Below are positions 1-8,395 of a stretch of 64,000 bases of DNA, piece by piece; position 1 is the stretch's first letter; every line of letters begins with the position of its first letter. A model generated the notes under the pieces. It saw only the letters and a program-made list of their open reading frames with translations, made no database searches and was not told where the DNA came from. Position numbers and translations under genes: made by a program. The DNA comes from Lysobacterales bacterium (lineage in GTDB: Bacteria > Pseudomonadota > Gammaproteobacteria > Xanthomonadales > SZUA-5), in contig JALHMG010000001.1 of the NCBI GenBank assembly GCA_022844135.1, forward strand, positions 157,021-221,020, read 5' to 3'.

Positions 1-2
1 TA

Positions 3-788
3 ATGGGTGCGTGGGGAGAGGGCATTGAGGAGAGTGACACCGTTCTCGATGTCATCGAGATTTTCGTCGAGCAACTACGCTCCTCGCAGTGTGCAGCGGC
101 GGCTACTGCAAAAGTGCGGGAGGAGTTTATTCATCTGTTCGCCGAAGCCGAAGCCGATGCAGACGCCGTCGCACATGTACGCATTGGGTTGGCGCTGGTG
201 CAGTGGCGCTACGGGGCGCTGGAGACAACGCTACTGGATATGGTGCGCTCGGACTTGGCCGCGCGAAATGGGATCGACAACTACTCTGACCCGGCAAGGC
301 GCGAGCAGGTGCTGCGAGCGTTTGTAGCAAAGCTGGCCAAACCCAACCCAAAGCCGCAGGCGTATCCGAAACCACGGAAGGCATCGCTACGTCCACCCAA
401 ACCAAGACTCGCCGCGTTCGAGTCTGGCGACTGTCTAGCGCTGCAATTGCCGAGCGGAGCCTACCGCGCCGCACTCGTATTGGCACGCGATCGATGTTCC
501 GACATCGAGGAGTTCAACGTCATTGCTCGCCTCGACTGGCAGGGTTCGCAGCCGCCGCCACCTGACGTCTTTGCTTCGCCGCGCCCGTTGCGTATTGCTA
601 TGCATCCTTGGGGCCCGTACAGAGGGCCGGCACGCGTCGCCGTGGTCGGACGAATTGCTGTAGACCCGGCACTGTTTGGGATCGAGAAGATGCCGGACTA
701 CTGGTCCTGGCAATTTGTACGTGTTGGTGAAGGGCGCCGGCCAATGTCGTGGATCGGGTGGGAGGAGCTGGCGGGTCTGCTGCCCTAA
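3..788 (+). CDS. Hypothetical protein, 261 aa
   Basis: I do not recognise this protein. It has an acidic alpha-helical N-terminal third, a proline- and lysine-rich linker around residues 112-135, and a C-terminal domain beginning near GDCLALQLPSG, a context often seen in small beta-rich proteins of unknown function. The ATG lies at the very edge of the window, so the true start could be upstream. It opens the accessory patch of short plus-strand genes and is followed by 270 bp without a convincing gene. No signal peptide or membrane segment is visible. Confidence 0.6.
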   Translation: MGAWGEGIEESDTVLDVIEIFVEQLRSSQCAAAATAKVREEFIHLFAEAEADADAVAHVRIGLALVQWRYGALETTLLDMVRSDLAARNGIDNYSDPARREQVLRAFVAKLAKPNPKPQAYPKPRKASLRPPKPRLAAFESGDCLALQLPSGAYRAALVLARDRCSDIEEFNVIARLDWQGSQPPPPDVFASPRPLRIAMHPWGPYRGPARVAVVGRIAVDPALFGIEKMPDYWSWQFVRVGEGRRPMSWIGWEELAGLLP

Positions 789-1057
789 GGATTGGATCGA
801 AAGCGAGAAATCAAAAGCATCTCTAGGTTCGATCGTGGTAACCATAGCCGTAGACTGCGTGGCGGACCCCTGTCCTGGTCGCAGTGATGGTAGACACCGA
901 GAACTTGATCCACCAGATAGACTCATCAGGCCCGTTCGAAGGGGCGCCCATAGGGCTTAACGAGTAAATCGGTACGTTATAGATCGTACCGACCACGGTA
1001 TACACGGCTTGCGATGTATACTACGCACCAGGTTGTGCACGCACGGAGGTTTTCGAG

Positions 1058-1246
1058 ATGGTATGGATTGGTTCTCGGCGTAATCAGTTACTCCTCGGTG
1101 GCAGTGTCGGCGCTCTCGTCGGCGGTTTATTTGCGCACTTCGCAAGCTTCGAGGAGGCACTTGTGCCGATCTTCGCAGGCTTTGCACTTGGTCAGATTGT
1201 TGCAGTCGTCGCTGCTTCACTGCTGCAACCCAACGAACAGAGATAG
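1058..1246 (+). CDS. Small two-helix membrane protein, 62 aa
   Basis: A short protein with two hydrophobic helices (about residues 11-28 and 36-56) joined by a short acidic loop. It is supported by a strong GGAGG ribosome-binding site at 1045-1049, eight bases before the ATG. No family is recognised. Its TAG stop is immediately followed by the 15-bp sequence repeated elsewhere in this patch, at the end of an IS91-type remnant. The ribosome-binding site is the main reason to believe it is real. Confidence 0.55.
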   Translation: MVWIGSRRNQLLLGGSVGALVGGLFAHFASFEEALVPIFAGFALGQIVAVVAASLLQPNEQR

Positions 1247-1285
1247 ATCGCGCGAAGCCGCGAACTTGTCCTGGGTGAACAAGCC
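1246..1285. repeat. IS91-like terminal repeat, copy 1
   Basis: Begins with the 15-mer GATCGCGCGAAGCCG at 1246-1260 and continues for about 40 bp with close similarity to 3111-3150. Shorter copies of the 15-mer occur at 4358-4372 (exact) and 2819-2833 (12 of 15). It sits at the outer end of the transposase remnant, so it is probably a transposon end. Confidence 0.6.
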
Positions 1286-1557
1286 CGGTCTCGCCCCGAT
1301 GCCCGGTCCGCAATCAGTGGTCGGCGCAGGATTGGGCCGATGAGGCGCATGGGCGTTTTGCACTTCGGACGGCACATCGGCTTTGCCATGCAGGAACCCG
1401 TAATCGCGCACGCGGCGCAAGCCGCTGGGCGAGTAGTGTTGCAGCACGGGCCAGAGAAACTCAGCGATGGGTAGTGGGCGCCAGGCCGGGCACCTGTGCT
1501 TGCAGGGTCTATGCCGACGCTACGCACTACTGTCCGGCTATTGCGACCCTGTTCCAA
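1246..1557 (-). pseudogene. IS91-type (Y2) transposase C-terminal remnant
   Basis: Read on the minus strand, one frame gives FLWPVLQHYSPSGLRRVRDY then GFLHGKA, which matches the C-terminal part of IS91-family Y2 transposases. The next frame continues with CRPKCKTPMRLIGPIL, the family's C-terminal zinc-ribbon segment. The two parts are separated by a frameshift near 1380-1400 and nothing of the catalytic domain remains. This is a dead 3' fragment. The terminal sequence beyond it, 1246-1285, recurs at 3111-3150. Confidence 0.7.
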
Positions 1558-1701
1558 TGTTTCTCTGGGTCGAATTGCGATAGTAGAGCGGGCGATTACT
1601 TACCGACCAACCGGACGCCGGATGGGCGCGGCGGCGTCAATCAAGCCTTGCCGGCCGGCGCCGGTTAGCTTCGTTGTTGGTCCCTACAAGGAGATATAGA
1701 G

Positions 1702-2088
1702 ATGAAGCACTGGATTGGCCGCTGGTTGATTGGCGTATCTATCATTCACACATTGTTTGCGATTTTTGTTTTTCGCGATGTTTTGACTTCGCTCATTCAA
1801 CGTGGCGTCTTCAACACTGTCGGTAGCGACCCAATGACCGGCGCTGTTGTGTGGTTTGTTCTGTTTGGAGTCGTGCTTTTCATTTGCGGCTTGGCCATAT
1901 CCGCGCTTGAGCAATCTTCTTCCAATCCCCTGCCAAAATCGCTGGGCTGGAGTCTTCTGACACTTGTCGCGCTTGGAGTCGTGCTCATGCCTGCATCCGG
2001 GTTCTGGCTCGCAATCTCGCCGGCGTTGGCTATCTTGTTGCCCAGGGCTCGCAAGCAGTCTGCGAGTTCAGTTTCTCTGCTTCATTAG
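1702..2088 (+). CDS. DUF6463-like membrane protein, 128 aa
   Basis: A small integral membrane protein with about four hydrophobic segments and the opening MKHWIGRWLIGVSIIHTLFA typical of DUF6463 proteins, whose role is unknown. An AAGGAGAT ribosome-binding site lies seven to fourteen bases upstream of the ATG. Only seven bases separate its stop from the start of the next gene, so the two are probably co-transcribed. The preceding 450 bp hold only transposase debris, so the gene pair looks like an acquired unit. Confidence 0.75.
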   Translation: MKHWIGRWLIGVSIIHTLFAIFVFRDVLTSLIQRGVFNTVGSDPMTGAVVWFVLFGVVLFICGLAISALEQSSSNPLPKSLGWSLLTLVALGVVLMPASGFWLAISPALAILLPRARKQSASSVSLLH

Positions 2089-2095
2089 GCCAAAA

Positions 2096-2515
2096 ATGTC
2101 GGTCCCTGAAATTGAACCTGGTGCGGCCCTCGCCAATTTGATTAGATCTTGCGAGGTATATTGTGTGAGTGAGTGTTGTGGAATAGCGGCATTTAGTTTT
2201 TCTCCCTTGAATGTTGCGGCACATTTGTCGCGACTATCGGGAGAAATAAGTGATCCCGATGCTATAAAGATATTCGGCGAGTTGGATGATTTGTTCTCCA
2301 GGGCACTGAGCTTGCCAGCTGATGCGCAAGGGTATGTTTGCACGGTGAAGGGCACCAACCAACTCTTTTCCATTCAAGATCTGCGTGCGCTGATCGACCG
2401 CATGAAATGGGCCGTTCGCGAGGCGGCTTCTGTCGTATCTTTAAGTAATAAAATGGAAGTAGCTTATGAAGCAGGGCTCAAATGTGGGGCTTCTCAAGCA
2501 ACTAACGCCGAGTAG
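2096..2515 (+). CDS. DUF6331-like protein, 139 aa
   Basis: A soluble protein whose N-terminal half carries SCEVYCVSECCGIAAFSFSP, the cysteine-containing segment I associate with DUF6331 proteins; function is unknown. I chose the ATG at 2096 rather than an upstream in-frame start that would overlap the DUF6463-like gene by more than 120 bp. GC content is lower than in most of the window, in line with acquisition. The stop lies inside a short sequence (GCCRAGTRGYTGATTT) that recurs near 2810 and 3700. Confidence 0.7.
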   Translation: MSVPEIEPGAALANLIRSCEVYCVSECCGIAAFSFSPLNVAAHLSRLSGEISDPDAIKIFGELDDLFSRALSLPADAQGYVCTVKGTNQLFSIQDLRALIDRMKWAVREAASVVSLSNKMEVAYEAGLKCGASQATNAE

Positions 2516-2529
2516 CTGATTTTCTCGGC

Positions 2530-2820
2530 ATGGGAAGTTACGTGAACAGCGATGAATGGGCAGAAGCTTACATCCGAGTGAACGAAGAAAACGGTTGTAT
2601 GGATGAATCCCGCCCGGATTTCTTAGCCGCTTACGAATTTAGGGATGAGCTCGTCGGAGATAAGGCGGAAAGGTACTGGAGTGGGATCCTGGCCGTGGTG
2701 CAAATTATTATGCTGCATTCGTTATTGGTCCAGACGGGCATAATATTGAAGCGGGTTGCCATCTTCCCGAATAGCAGAGAAAAAGTGACACCTGTCGAGA
2801 AACAACCGCCAAGTAGTTGA
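2530..2820 (+). pseudogene. Chimeric open frame: unknown N-terminus joined to a foreign 3' end
   Basis: The first 56 codons encode an acidic, ordinary-looking protein start (MGSYVNSDEWAEAYIRVNEE onward) that I cannot name. From about 2698 the same frame becomes meaningless, while the neighbouring frame encodes the last 24 residues of a glyoxalase-type protein. The two pieces therefore come from different genes joined by a deletion or recombination. The frame is open by chance to 2820. Treat it as a broken gene. Confidence 0.55.
2700..2774 (+). pseudogene. C-terminal fragment of a VOC/glyoxalase-family gene
   Basis: In the frame beginning at 2700 the DNA reads A-NYYAAFVIGPDGHNIEAG then CHLPE and a TAG stop at 2772-2774. 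This is the conserved end of VOC-superfamily (glyoxalase/bleomycin-resistance) proteins: a Tyr-Tyr-x-x-Phe strand, the DPDGHNIE-type metal-site turn and a short tail. No upstream part of the family is present; the sequence switches to an unrelated protein at about 2698. Confidence 0.7.
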
Positions 2821-3206
2821 TTTCGTGAAGCCGTGGTGCGTTTCGCTTCGGCTGCCCCTCACTCCTACCTTGGAAGCTTGGGCAAAGACCATGCGTCCGA
2901 CCACCCCCTTTCTGACTGGCGCCTTGCAGTTGACCTTGCTCATAGCAAGTCGATCAGGCGCTCAACCGGGCATCCGGCGGGCGGATGCGAGTGCGAGCAA
3001 TGCTTCCGCAGCAACACCTACTCCCTGGTTCTGCCGGTTCCCCTTGGCTACTTTACGGGTGCAACGCAAGTAATGACCGCAGCGCACGGTGGGCCTGACG
3101 ACTAGCAAAAGATCGCTCGAAGCCGTAACTTTGTCCTGGGTTGAACAATCTATCGTGCCGCAGCGAGTTGCTGCGGCGTCAGGCAACACCATCGAATCTA
3201 AGCAAC
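2821..3206. other. Gene-poor stretch with a second IS91-like end
   Basis: No convincing gene. A frame from ATG 2891 starts like a signal peptide but ends after about 60 codons with no recognisable domain, so I leave it uncalled. A 15-mer variant is at 2819-2833. Positions 3111-3150 repeat the IS91-like terminal sequence of 1246-1285 with a few changes. This looks like insertion debris. Confidence 0.5.
3111..3150. repeat. IS91-like terminal repeat, copy 2
   Basis: Starts GATCGCTCGAAGCCG and runs on with TTTGTCCTGGGTTGAACAA. It aligns with 1246-1285 over about 38 bp with roughly five differences. The transposase remnant seen beside copy 1 is absent here, so only the element end is left. Confidence 0.6.
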
Positions 3207-3677
3207 ATGCCCTATCTTGTTGAGCCCATCGGCTTCATCAACGCTACCCGGAAGTCTCCTGAGGATGACTACTGGGGCGAAGAAGTCGCTGAAATCAGTC
3301 TTGCCGAGAGCATCGACGCCTCTGCCCTTGCTGGCCTTGAAGCCTTCTCGCACATAGAAGTCCTGTTCGTCTTCGATCAGGTACCGGAAACCAGGATCGT
3401 GACCGGCGCCAGGCATCCGCGCAACAACGAAGCCTGGCCGAAGGTGGGCATCTTTGCCCAGCGGGCGAAGAACAGACCAAATCGCATCGGCAGTACCATC
3501 TGCCGACTTCTAAGCGTCCAAGGTTCGAAGGTCATCGTGCGGGAGTTGGACGCTATCGACGGCACACCAGTTCTGGACATCAAGCCGGTCATCCGAGAAT
3601 TCCTACCCAGGGAGGCGACGACGCAGCCCGATTGGGCAACAGAGCTGATGTCCGACTATTGGTCAAAGCGCTCGTAG
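3207..3677 (+). CDS. TrmO/TsaA-type SAM-dependent methyltransferase-like protein, 156 aa
   Basis: Belongs to the TsaA/TrmO (YaeB/VirR) beta-barrel family, whose characterised members N6-methylate t6A37 of tRNA-Thr with S-adenosylmethionine. Visible features are the opening IGFINATRKSPEDDYWG, the FSHIEVLFVF strand, and ARHPRNNEAWPKVGIFAQRA with RPNRIGST, the segments lining the SAM pocket. At 156 residues it is the compact form, lacking the extra C-terminal domain of E. coli TrmO, so the substrate may differ. I use the ATG at 3207; an in-frame ATG at 3141 lies inside transposon debris. Confidence 0.85.
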   Translation: MPYLVEPIGFINATRKSPEDDYWGEEVAEISLAESIDASALAGLEAFSHIEVLFVFDQVPETRIVTGARHPRNNEAWPKVGIFAQRAKNRPNRIGSTICRLLSVQGSKVIVRELDAIDGTPVLDIKPVIREFLPREATTQPDWATELMSDYWSKRS

Positions 3678-3973
3678 TGTTCCGCTCAAGAGACCAGCGC
3701 CAAGTGGCTGATTTTTCTCCCCACTTATGGGCGCGGGGTGCGGCCTTGGCCTTGTCCAAGCGAGCGCACAGACGTCGGTGATGGGCGCAGAGTGCGGACT
3801 TGGCCGCGTCGCAAGGTGGCTGCTGGAGGCGTCCATCCCATCATTCAACCCTGGCCGCGGCAGACCGCCTTGCTCGCACCGCGCACAGGCATCATCATGC
3901 GCCGCGCGGGCAAGTTGGCCTGCCTCCGCGGTCTGGCTTAAGTCGAACGTCTGGCATCACAGAACTAACCCGC
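3678..3973. other. Intergenic stretch with a short direct repeat
   Basis: Holds no gene I can support. Two copies of a 24-bp sequence starting ATGGGCGC (3727 and 3781) lie 54 bp apart. The GCCAAGTGGCTGATTT sequence at 3701-3716 resembles those at the ends of the two genes upstream. Confidence 0.4.
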
Positions 3974-4312
3974 ATGCTCCACCGGCTCTTCGTCTACGGG
4001 ACTCTTGCTCCCGGAAGATCGAACGCACACATGCTCAGCCACATTGCTGGTTCGTGGCAGAAGGCGTCGATCCGTGGCCGCCTCGTTCAAGAAGGTTGGG
4101 GGGCTCAGTCAGGCTATCCCGGAGTGATCGTGGACGCCTCCGCGCCGACCGTAGAGGGATTTGTCCTTACGTCGGACGCGCTGGAGAACGAATGGAAGCG
4201 TCTGGACGAATTCGAAGGGACACAGTACCAACGCGTCGCCACGACGGCGCAACTTGAAGACGGGCGAGTCGTACCGGTCTATGTTTACCAAGTCGGGTCG
4301 CGGGAAGGCTGA
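3974..4312 (+). CDS. Gamma-glutamylcyclotransferase-like (GGCT/AIG2) protein, 112 aa
   Basis: A compact GGCT-fold protein. The opening LFVYGTLAPGRSN is the conserved glycine-rich loop that binds the gamma-glutamyl group. VEGFVL and the acidic LDEFEGTQYQR segment supply the expected catalytic glutamate. Family members act on gamma-glutamyl amines or peptides, but the small AIG2-like group is poorly characterised and the substrate is not predictable. The start at 3974 places the family motif at residue 5. The exact 15-bp repeat follows about 46 bp after its stop. Confidence 0.85.
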   Translation: MLHRLFVYGTLAPGRSNAHMLSHIAGSWQKASIRGRLVQEGWGAQSGYPGVIVDASAPTVEGFVLTSDALENEWKRLDEFEGTQYQRVATTAQLEDGRVVPVYVYQVGSREG

Positions 4313-4357
4313 GTGCATACTGAGCCCGGCGGGAGCGACGCCCGACGATTAGGTATC

Positions 4358-4372
4358 GATCGCGCGAAGCCG
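4358..4372. repeat. 15-bp IS91-like end motif, copy 3
   Basis: Exact copy of GATCGCGCGAAGCCG found at 1246-1260. The longer similarity of copies 1 and 2 is not preserved. It lies between the GGCT-like gene and the convergent pectinacetylesterase gene, at the right edge of the accessory patch. Confidence 0.5.
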
Positions 4373-4392
4373 TGTTCCATGGATCGTAGATT

Positions 4393-5802
4393 TCAGCGTT
4401 GCGTCGAGCAACTCGGCGGCTGAGTTGCGTTGAAGCTCTGCACCACCGCGCCTGGCGAATGACCCGCAAGCCAATCGGCGAGAACATTGAGCATGGCGAG
4501 CCTCCGTCCGTCGGGTAGCACCACAAGATCATTGAACATCGGCTCGTTGTGCTGCAACGCTTCGTGGGCACCACACTGAGGGCCGAAGGTGGCCGGTTGC
4601 GCCAGTGGGCCAGGCGAGCGCGGCTCTTCGCCTTGCAAGAGAGGCAGCTGACGCAATTGGAGTTCGTGCAAGCTTCCGTAAAGCGCTCGATCGATGGGCA
4701 CGCCCAGGAACGAGAATCCTGCTTCAATGGTATTGCCCATCACTAAGCGATCCTGCAAATCGGCTCGGACAAACACTGGCGTGGTGAGGTGATTCTCGAT
4801 GACATAGCCATCGTCCGCGCAGCGCCATGCGTCGCCACGGAGTTCGTGGATATGCACACAGGACTCATCGGCCAGACCGCGGCGGAATCCGATCTGCGTT
4901 TCTTCCCAACGAATGCGCATGCTGCGTTCATAAGTGCAGCTTGCGGGATCTTGCGCACCGCACGCTGCGGTGTTGGTGTGATCGAACTCCTCCGTTGACA
5001 ATCCGTAGGACGCATCCAGAACCGCGGCAAACGTGAGCGGGCACGTTGGCCCCGGACACCCGGGACGAGCGGCAAACAACTGCTCGCCTATGCGGTCTGC
5101 GTTGGCCCGTACGCCGTTGCCGCCAGCCGACGAACCCGCAAATAGTATGGTGTCGGCGTTGTCCAGGTCGGTCAGTGTTCGTCGGGTGCCGTTGGGTTCG
5201 CTATAGCTCACCGTTCCGCTGCGCAGAAAGTCGAATACCGCATCGACGATATGGGCGCCCGTGAGTTGCAGGCGATACGTGGTGAGCTGGCCCTGATGAT
5301 TCGCCTGGACGACTTGATCGCGGGCGCGGCCGCTCCAGCCATCCGAGCTGCAGTAGTAAACAAACACCTGATTCCAGGTCGCAAAGGGATTGCGCGGATC
5401 GCGTCCGCCGATGCCGCCCGTTGCGATTCCTCCGGCCGGCGCGAAACGCGCCGAGAGTTTGTCGGCGCCAAAGTTGCCATCGCGGCCGCGCCACCGCGCG
5501 TAACAGTCCTCGCCCGAGTTGCACGACCCGCCTCCCTGCAGAAACACGACCCATTTATTCCGATTCGCCAACGCCGAGGCAGAGCGTACAAACAGGGGTG
5601 GCACGCTGCCATCGGCGCACAATGCATCCGGGTAGCGTTCCGTCGGCAGATTTACGCGCAGCAAGTCCGATCCGCGGACTACGCCGCCGGCGACGCCAGC
5701 GGTGCCGCGTCCGAAGGCGTCGGAGAGTGTTGGTGCCGCAGCGCACAGTCCTTGAGCCGACACGAGCAACAACGCAAGCAGAAGCGAGCGGACCATGGCC
5801 AA
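4393..5802 (-). CDS. Secreted pectinacetylesterase-family hydrolase, 469 aa
   Basis: A signal peptide (about residues 1-23) precedes a PAE/Notum-type alpha/beta hydrolase. The family removes acetyl or acyl groups from polysaccharides or proteins in the periplasm or outside the cell. Seen here are the oxyanion segment VVFLQGGGSCNSGEDCYARW, the nucleophile elbow FAGSSAGGNG near residue 222, DASYG near residue 265, and many cysteines likely to form disulfides, as usual in the family. Two starts (ATG at 5802 or 5796) are possible and both give a valid signal peptide. It stands alone and no sugar-utilisation genes are adjacent. Confidence 0.85.
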   Translation of the reverse strand: MAMVRSLLLALLLVSAQGLCAAAPTLSDAFGRGTAGVAGGVVRGSDLLRVNLPTERYPDALCADGSVPPLFVRSASALANRNKWVVFLQGGGSCNSGEDCYARWRGRDGNFGADKLSARFAPAGGIATGGIGGRDPRNPFATWNQVFVYYCSSDGWSGRARDQVVQANHQGQLTTYRLQLTGAHIVDAVFDFLRSGTVSYSEPNGTRRTLTDLDNADTILFAGSSAGGNGVRANADRIGEQLFAARPGCPGPTCPLTFAAVLDASYGLSTEEFDHTNTAACGAQDPASCTYERSMRIRWEETQIGFRRGLADESCVHIHELRGDAWRCADDGYVIENHLTTPVFVRADLQDRLVMGNTIEAGFSFLGVPIDRALYGSLHELQLRQLPLLQGEEPRSPGPLAQPATFGPQCGAHEALQHNEPMFNDLVVLPDGRRLAMLNVLADWLAGHSPGAVVQSFNATQPPSCSTQR

Positions 5803-6033
5803 CTCCAGTTTTTTGAGTAAGGCAAAGAACGCAGTGCTGCATCATTGGTTGACGGCAGGACGCGCGTTCCTATGGTGTGCAGCGCGAGGCATCGAACGGC
5901 TTGCCAGGCGCCGATGAGGCATCCCGAGTGGCTTGCGAAGTGGTGTCGAGTCCGGTCGCGCTGGGTGCTGCAAAAAAGGCAGTGGACAGATTCAGGCAAA
6001 GTGCCATCGCACTGCAGCGAATGGCGACTTCGC

Positions 6034-6597
6034 TTATTGGGTCATGCGATCGCGGCGTCTTGTCTGTGCGCCGACCACCTGTGCGCGACGCGCATTGTCG
6101 GGCGCTTTTTCCCATGCTTCCTGGAGCAGCGTCTCAACCCAAGGGTCGTCCAGCACATACAAATTGTTCAGAAACTCGCCGTCTAAGGTTGCGGCGCGTG
6201 GCAGGGCATAGTCGCGGATTGCTGCAATGTCGTCCGGATTCCCGATCGTCAGCAGCGCGCGCTGTGCTCGGGCCACGACCACAGAGTTGCGGTCGTTGCG
6301 CATCAGCTCCACCAGCGCACCGCGCGCGGATTCGGCTTTTCGCTGCCCCAGTTCCTGAGCAGCGTTCGCACGATCGCTTGGATCCGCAGACGTGAGAGAG
6401 GCCATCAATCGTGGCTCATCCCAGTTCGATAGCATCGCATCGGCTTGCTCGCGCTCGAACTCGGCCAGTGCTTCGCGGTTCGCAGCCTCGCGCTCTGCCT
6501 GTTGGGTCTGCCGCGCCATTTGCTCGTCGCAACCCAAGACGCAGAGCGCAAGCAGCAGGCTTGCTGCACGCCAGGGCAGGGAAGGCATACGATTCAT
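6034..6597 (-). CDS. HEAT-repeat lipoprotein, 187 aa
   Basis: The N-terminus is a lipoprotein signal ending in the lipobox LCVLGC, so the mature protein starts at Cys23 and is membrane-anchored. A charged coiled-coil-like stretch (about residues 27-55) is followed by alpha-helical repeats of HEAT type (MASLTSADPSDRANAAQELG and the following RGALVELMRND unit). HEAT repeats mediate protein contacts; the partner is unknown. It is transcribed away from the NRDE gene. Confidence 0.75.
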   Translation of the reverse strand: MNRMPSLPWRAASLLLALCVLGCDEQMARQTQQAEREAANREALAEFEREQADAMLSNWDEPRLMASLTSADPSDRANAAQELGQRKAESARGALVELMRNDRNSVVVARAQRALLTIGNPDDIAAIRDYALPRAATLDGEFLNNLYVLDDPWVETLLQEAWEKAPDNARRAQVVGAQTRRRDRMTQ

Positions 6598-6840
6598 AAT
6601 TGGCAGTATCGCACGCGAAAATGACAGTGACGCAAAACAGTCCTACCTCCAGGCACACCGCCTTGTTGCGCAGATCGTGCCGCGATGTACAGGATGCTCA
6701 GGAGCTGCTGGGATTACTCTATCGCTTCGAGGTAGAGCGGGCGAATACTCTGGTGAGCTTCGTCAAACGAGTGTTCTAAACATGCGTTACGGCCGGTTTG
6801 CCATGAACTCAGTTCGATATGCCACTCCGAGGTTCTGGCG

Positions 6841-7626
6841 ATGTGCCTGATCGCGTTTGCACTGCAGGCACATCCGCGCTGGCGATTCGTCCTGGCAGGC
6901 AATCGCGATGAGTTTCATGCGCGCCCCACTGCAGCGGCAGGGCCTCTCGATGGAGCAGGGCGGCGATTCGGCGGTCGCGATTTGCAGGCGGGCGGCGGTT
7001 GGCTGCAGGTGTCTGCAGAGGGCCGTGTCGCCGCCGTGACGAACGTGCGGTTGGGTGGTCCGCAACCCGCAGTGCGCTCGCGTGGCGAGTTGGTCCAAGG
7101 CTTCATTGCCGGCGAGGAGTCGGGCGCCGATTACGCCGAACGCTTGCACGCCGAGGCGCTACTGTTCGGGCGATTCAATCTACTTGTTTGGGATGGCGTT
7201 GCCACGATCGTCGGGAACCACCCGCAGCCGCACGCAAAGCCGCTGTCCTCCGGCGTATACACATTGAGCAATGCTGCACTCGATACGCCGTGGCCAAAAA
7301 GCCTGCAGTTACGCGAGGCATTGGACGCCTGGCTGCGTGAGTCATCGAAATACGATCACCCCGCTGACGATCCGCGTTTTCTCGAGCCATTGTTTGTGGC
7401 GCTGGCCAATCGCGCCGAAGCCGACGATGCGGCACTTCCCGACACCGGAGTGCCGTACGATTGGGAGAAACGCCTTTCAGCGTCCTTCATCGTCGGCGCC
7501 GAGTACGGCACACGCGCGAGCTCGGTGATTCTCGTCGACGACACGGGCGTGTGGTTTGAGGAGCGCAGTTTTGGCCCGCTGGGCATTGCGACGAGGCGCG
7601 TGGCAACGTGGTTGTTGAACCGTTGA
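6841..7626 (+). CDS. NRDE (TANGO2-like) family protein, 261 aa
   Basis: Begins MCLIAFALQAHPRWRFVLAG and then NRDEFHARPT, the diagnostic NRDE signature of the TANGO2 family. Cys2 could serve as an N-terminal nucleophile after loss of the initiator Met, as in related Ntn-hydrolase folds, but activity is not established for bacterial members. The full length matches the family. The gene is followed after about 145 bp by the YchJ-like gene on the same strand. Confidence 0.88.
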   Translation: MCLIAFALQAHPRWRFVLAGNRDEFHARPTAAAGPLDGAGRRFGGRDLQAGGGWLQVSAEGRVAAVTNVRLGGPQPAVRSRGELVQGFIAGEESGADYAERLHAEALLFGRFNLLVWDGVATIVGNHPQPHAKPLSSGVYTLSNAALDTPWPKSLQLREALDAWLRESSKYDHPADDPRFLEPLFVALANRAEADDAALPDTGVPYDWEKRLSASFIVGAEYGTRASSVILVDDTGVWFEERSFGPLGIATRRVATWLLNR

Positions 7627-7770
7627 CACCATGAGCCAACCGACGCGCAGCGGCCGGCAGATCAAGAAAGACCAGCGCGGCAGGATCGACAGGACGGCTT
7701 TCGGGCGGTGCCGAAAAAGGCTCAGACTTTCTCAACATCGCGCCAGGGTGCCGAGATGCGAACACTAACG

Positions 7771-8145
7771 ATGTCCCAACCATGCCCCTGCGGCGCGCCC
7801 AGTTATGCACGGTGTTGCGAACCTGTGCATCGTGGCGCGCCAGCTCGCAGTGCGGAGAGCTTGATGCGCTCGCGTTACAGCGCCTTTGTGCTCGGCTTGC
7901 GCGAGTATTTGCTCACAAGCTGGCACGCGAGCACGCGTCCGCCCCACCTCGTGCTCGATCCAGCCCGACGCTGGCTGGGTCTAGATGTACGCGCGGTGCG
8001 GGAAATCGACCCCGACCATGCCGAGGTTGAGTTCGTTGCGCGTAGTCGTGTTGGCGGTGGACGCGCGGAGCGCTTGCACGAGCTGAGCCGATTCGTGCGC
8101 GAGGGCGAGCATTGGTACTATGTCGATGGCGACATTCGGCCTTAG
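7771..8145 (+). CDS. YchJ-family (UPF0225) SEC-C motif protein, 124 aa
   Basis: MSQPCPCGAPSYARCCEPVH is the SEC-C-like zinc ligand cluster of the YchJ family, followed by the conserved segment SLMRSRYSAFVLGLREYLLT. I start at ATG 7771 because family members begin at this motif; in-frame ATGs at 7756 and 7708 would only add an unconserved leader. Function is unknown beyond zinc binding. The TAG stop forms part of the TTAG target site of the first MITE, which begins immediately after it; the coding sequence itself is complete. Confidence 0.85.
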   Translation: MSQPCPCGAPSYARCCEPVHRGAPARSAESLMRSRYSAFVLGLREYLLTSWHASTRPPHLVLDPARRWLGLDVRAVREIDPDHAEVEFVARSRVGGGRAERLHELSRFVREGEHWYYVDGDIRP

Positions 8146-8391
8146 CCCGCATATTTCATGAGGGAACGCGGAAGATCGCGAAGGGCTTTGCGCCGGAATC
8201 GAGGCGGGAGGAGAAGGAATGGTTGTTCCATTGCGACGACGAGCAACGAAGAGTCCGGCGCAAAGAACGAGCGAGGGCCGTGTTAGCGAGGAAATGGCAG
8301 CGAACACTTTGTCAGTACGACAAACTCGATGATTTCCGGGCTGTAGCAACGAAACTAAGCCATTTCATCGCGACCTCATGAAATATGCGGG
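8146..8391. mobile_element. MITE A, copy 1 (246 bp)
   Basis: Bounded by perfect 18-bp inverted ends CCCGCATATTTCATGAGG at 8146-8163 and 8374-8391. Direct repeats TTAG (8142-8145 and 8392-8395) flank it as a 4-bp target duplication. It encodes no transposase, so it needs one in trans. A second copy of identical length lies inverted at 10651-10896 with about 14 differences by my reading. The TTAA/TTAG target preference is the clue to its parent family, which I do not assign. Confidence 0.85.
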
Positions 8392-8395
8392 TTAG

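Noticed and set aside
1-4400. Chromosomal integron cassette array
   Set aside because: The mix of small plus-strand genes fits, but I find no paired RYYYAAC/GTTRRRY sites at the right spacing between genes, and two of the gaps are only 7-14 bp.
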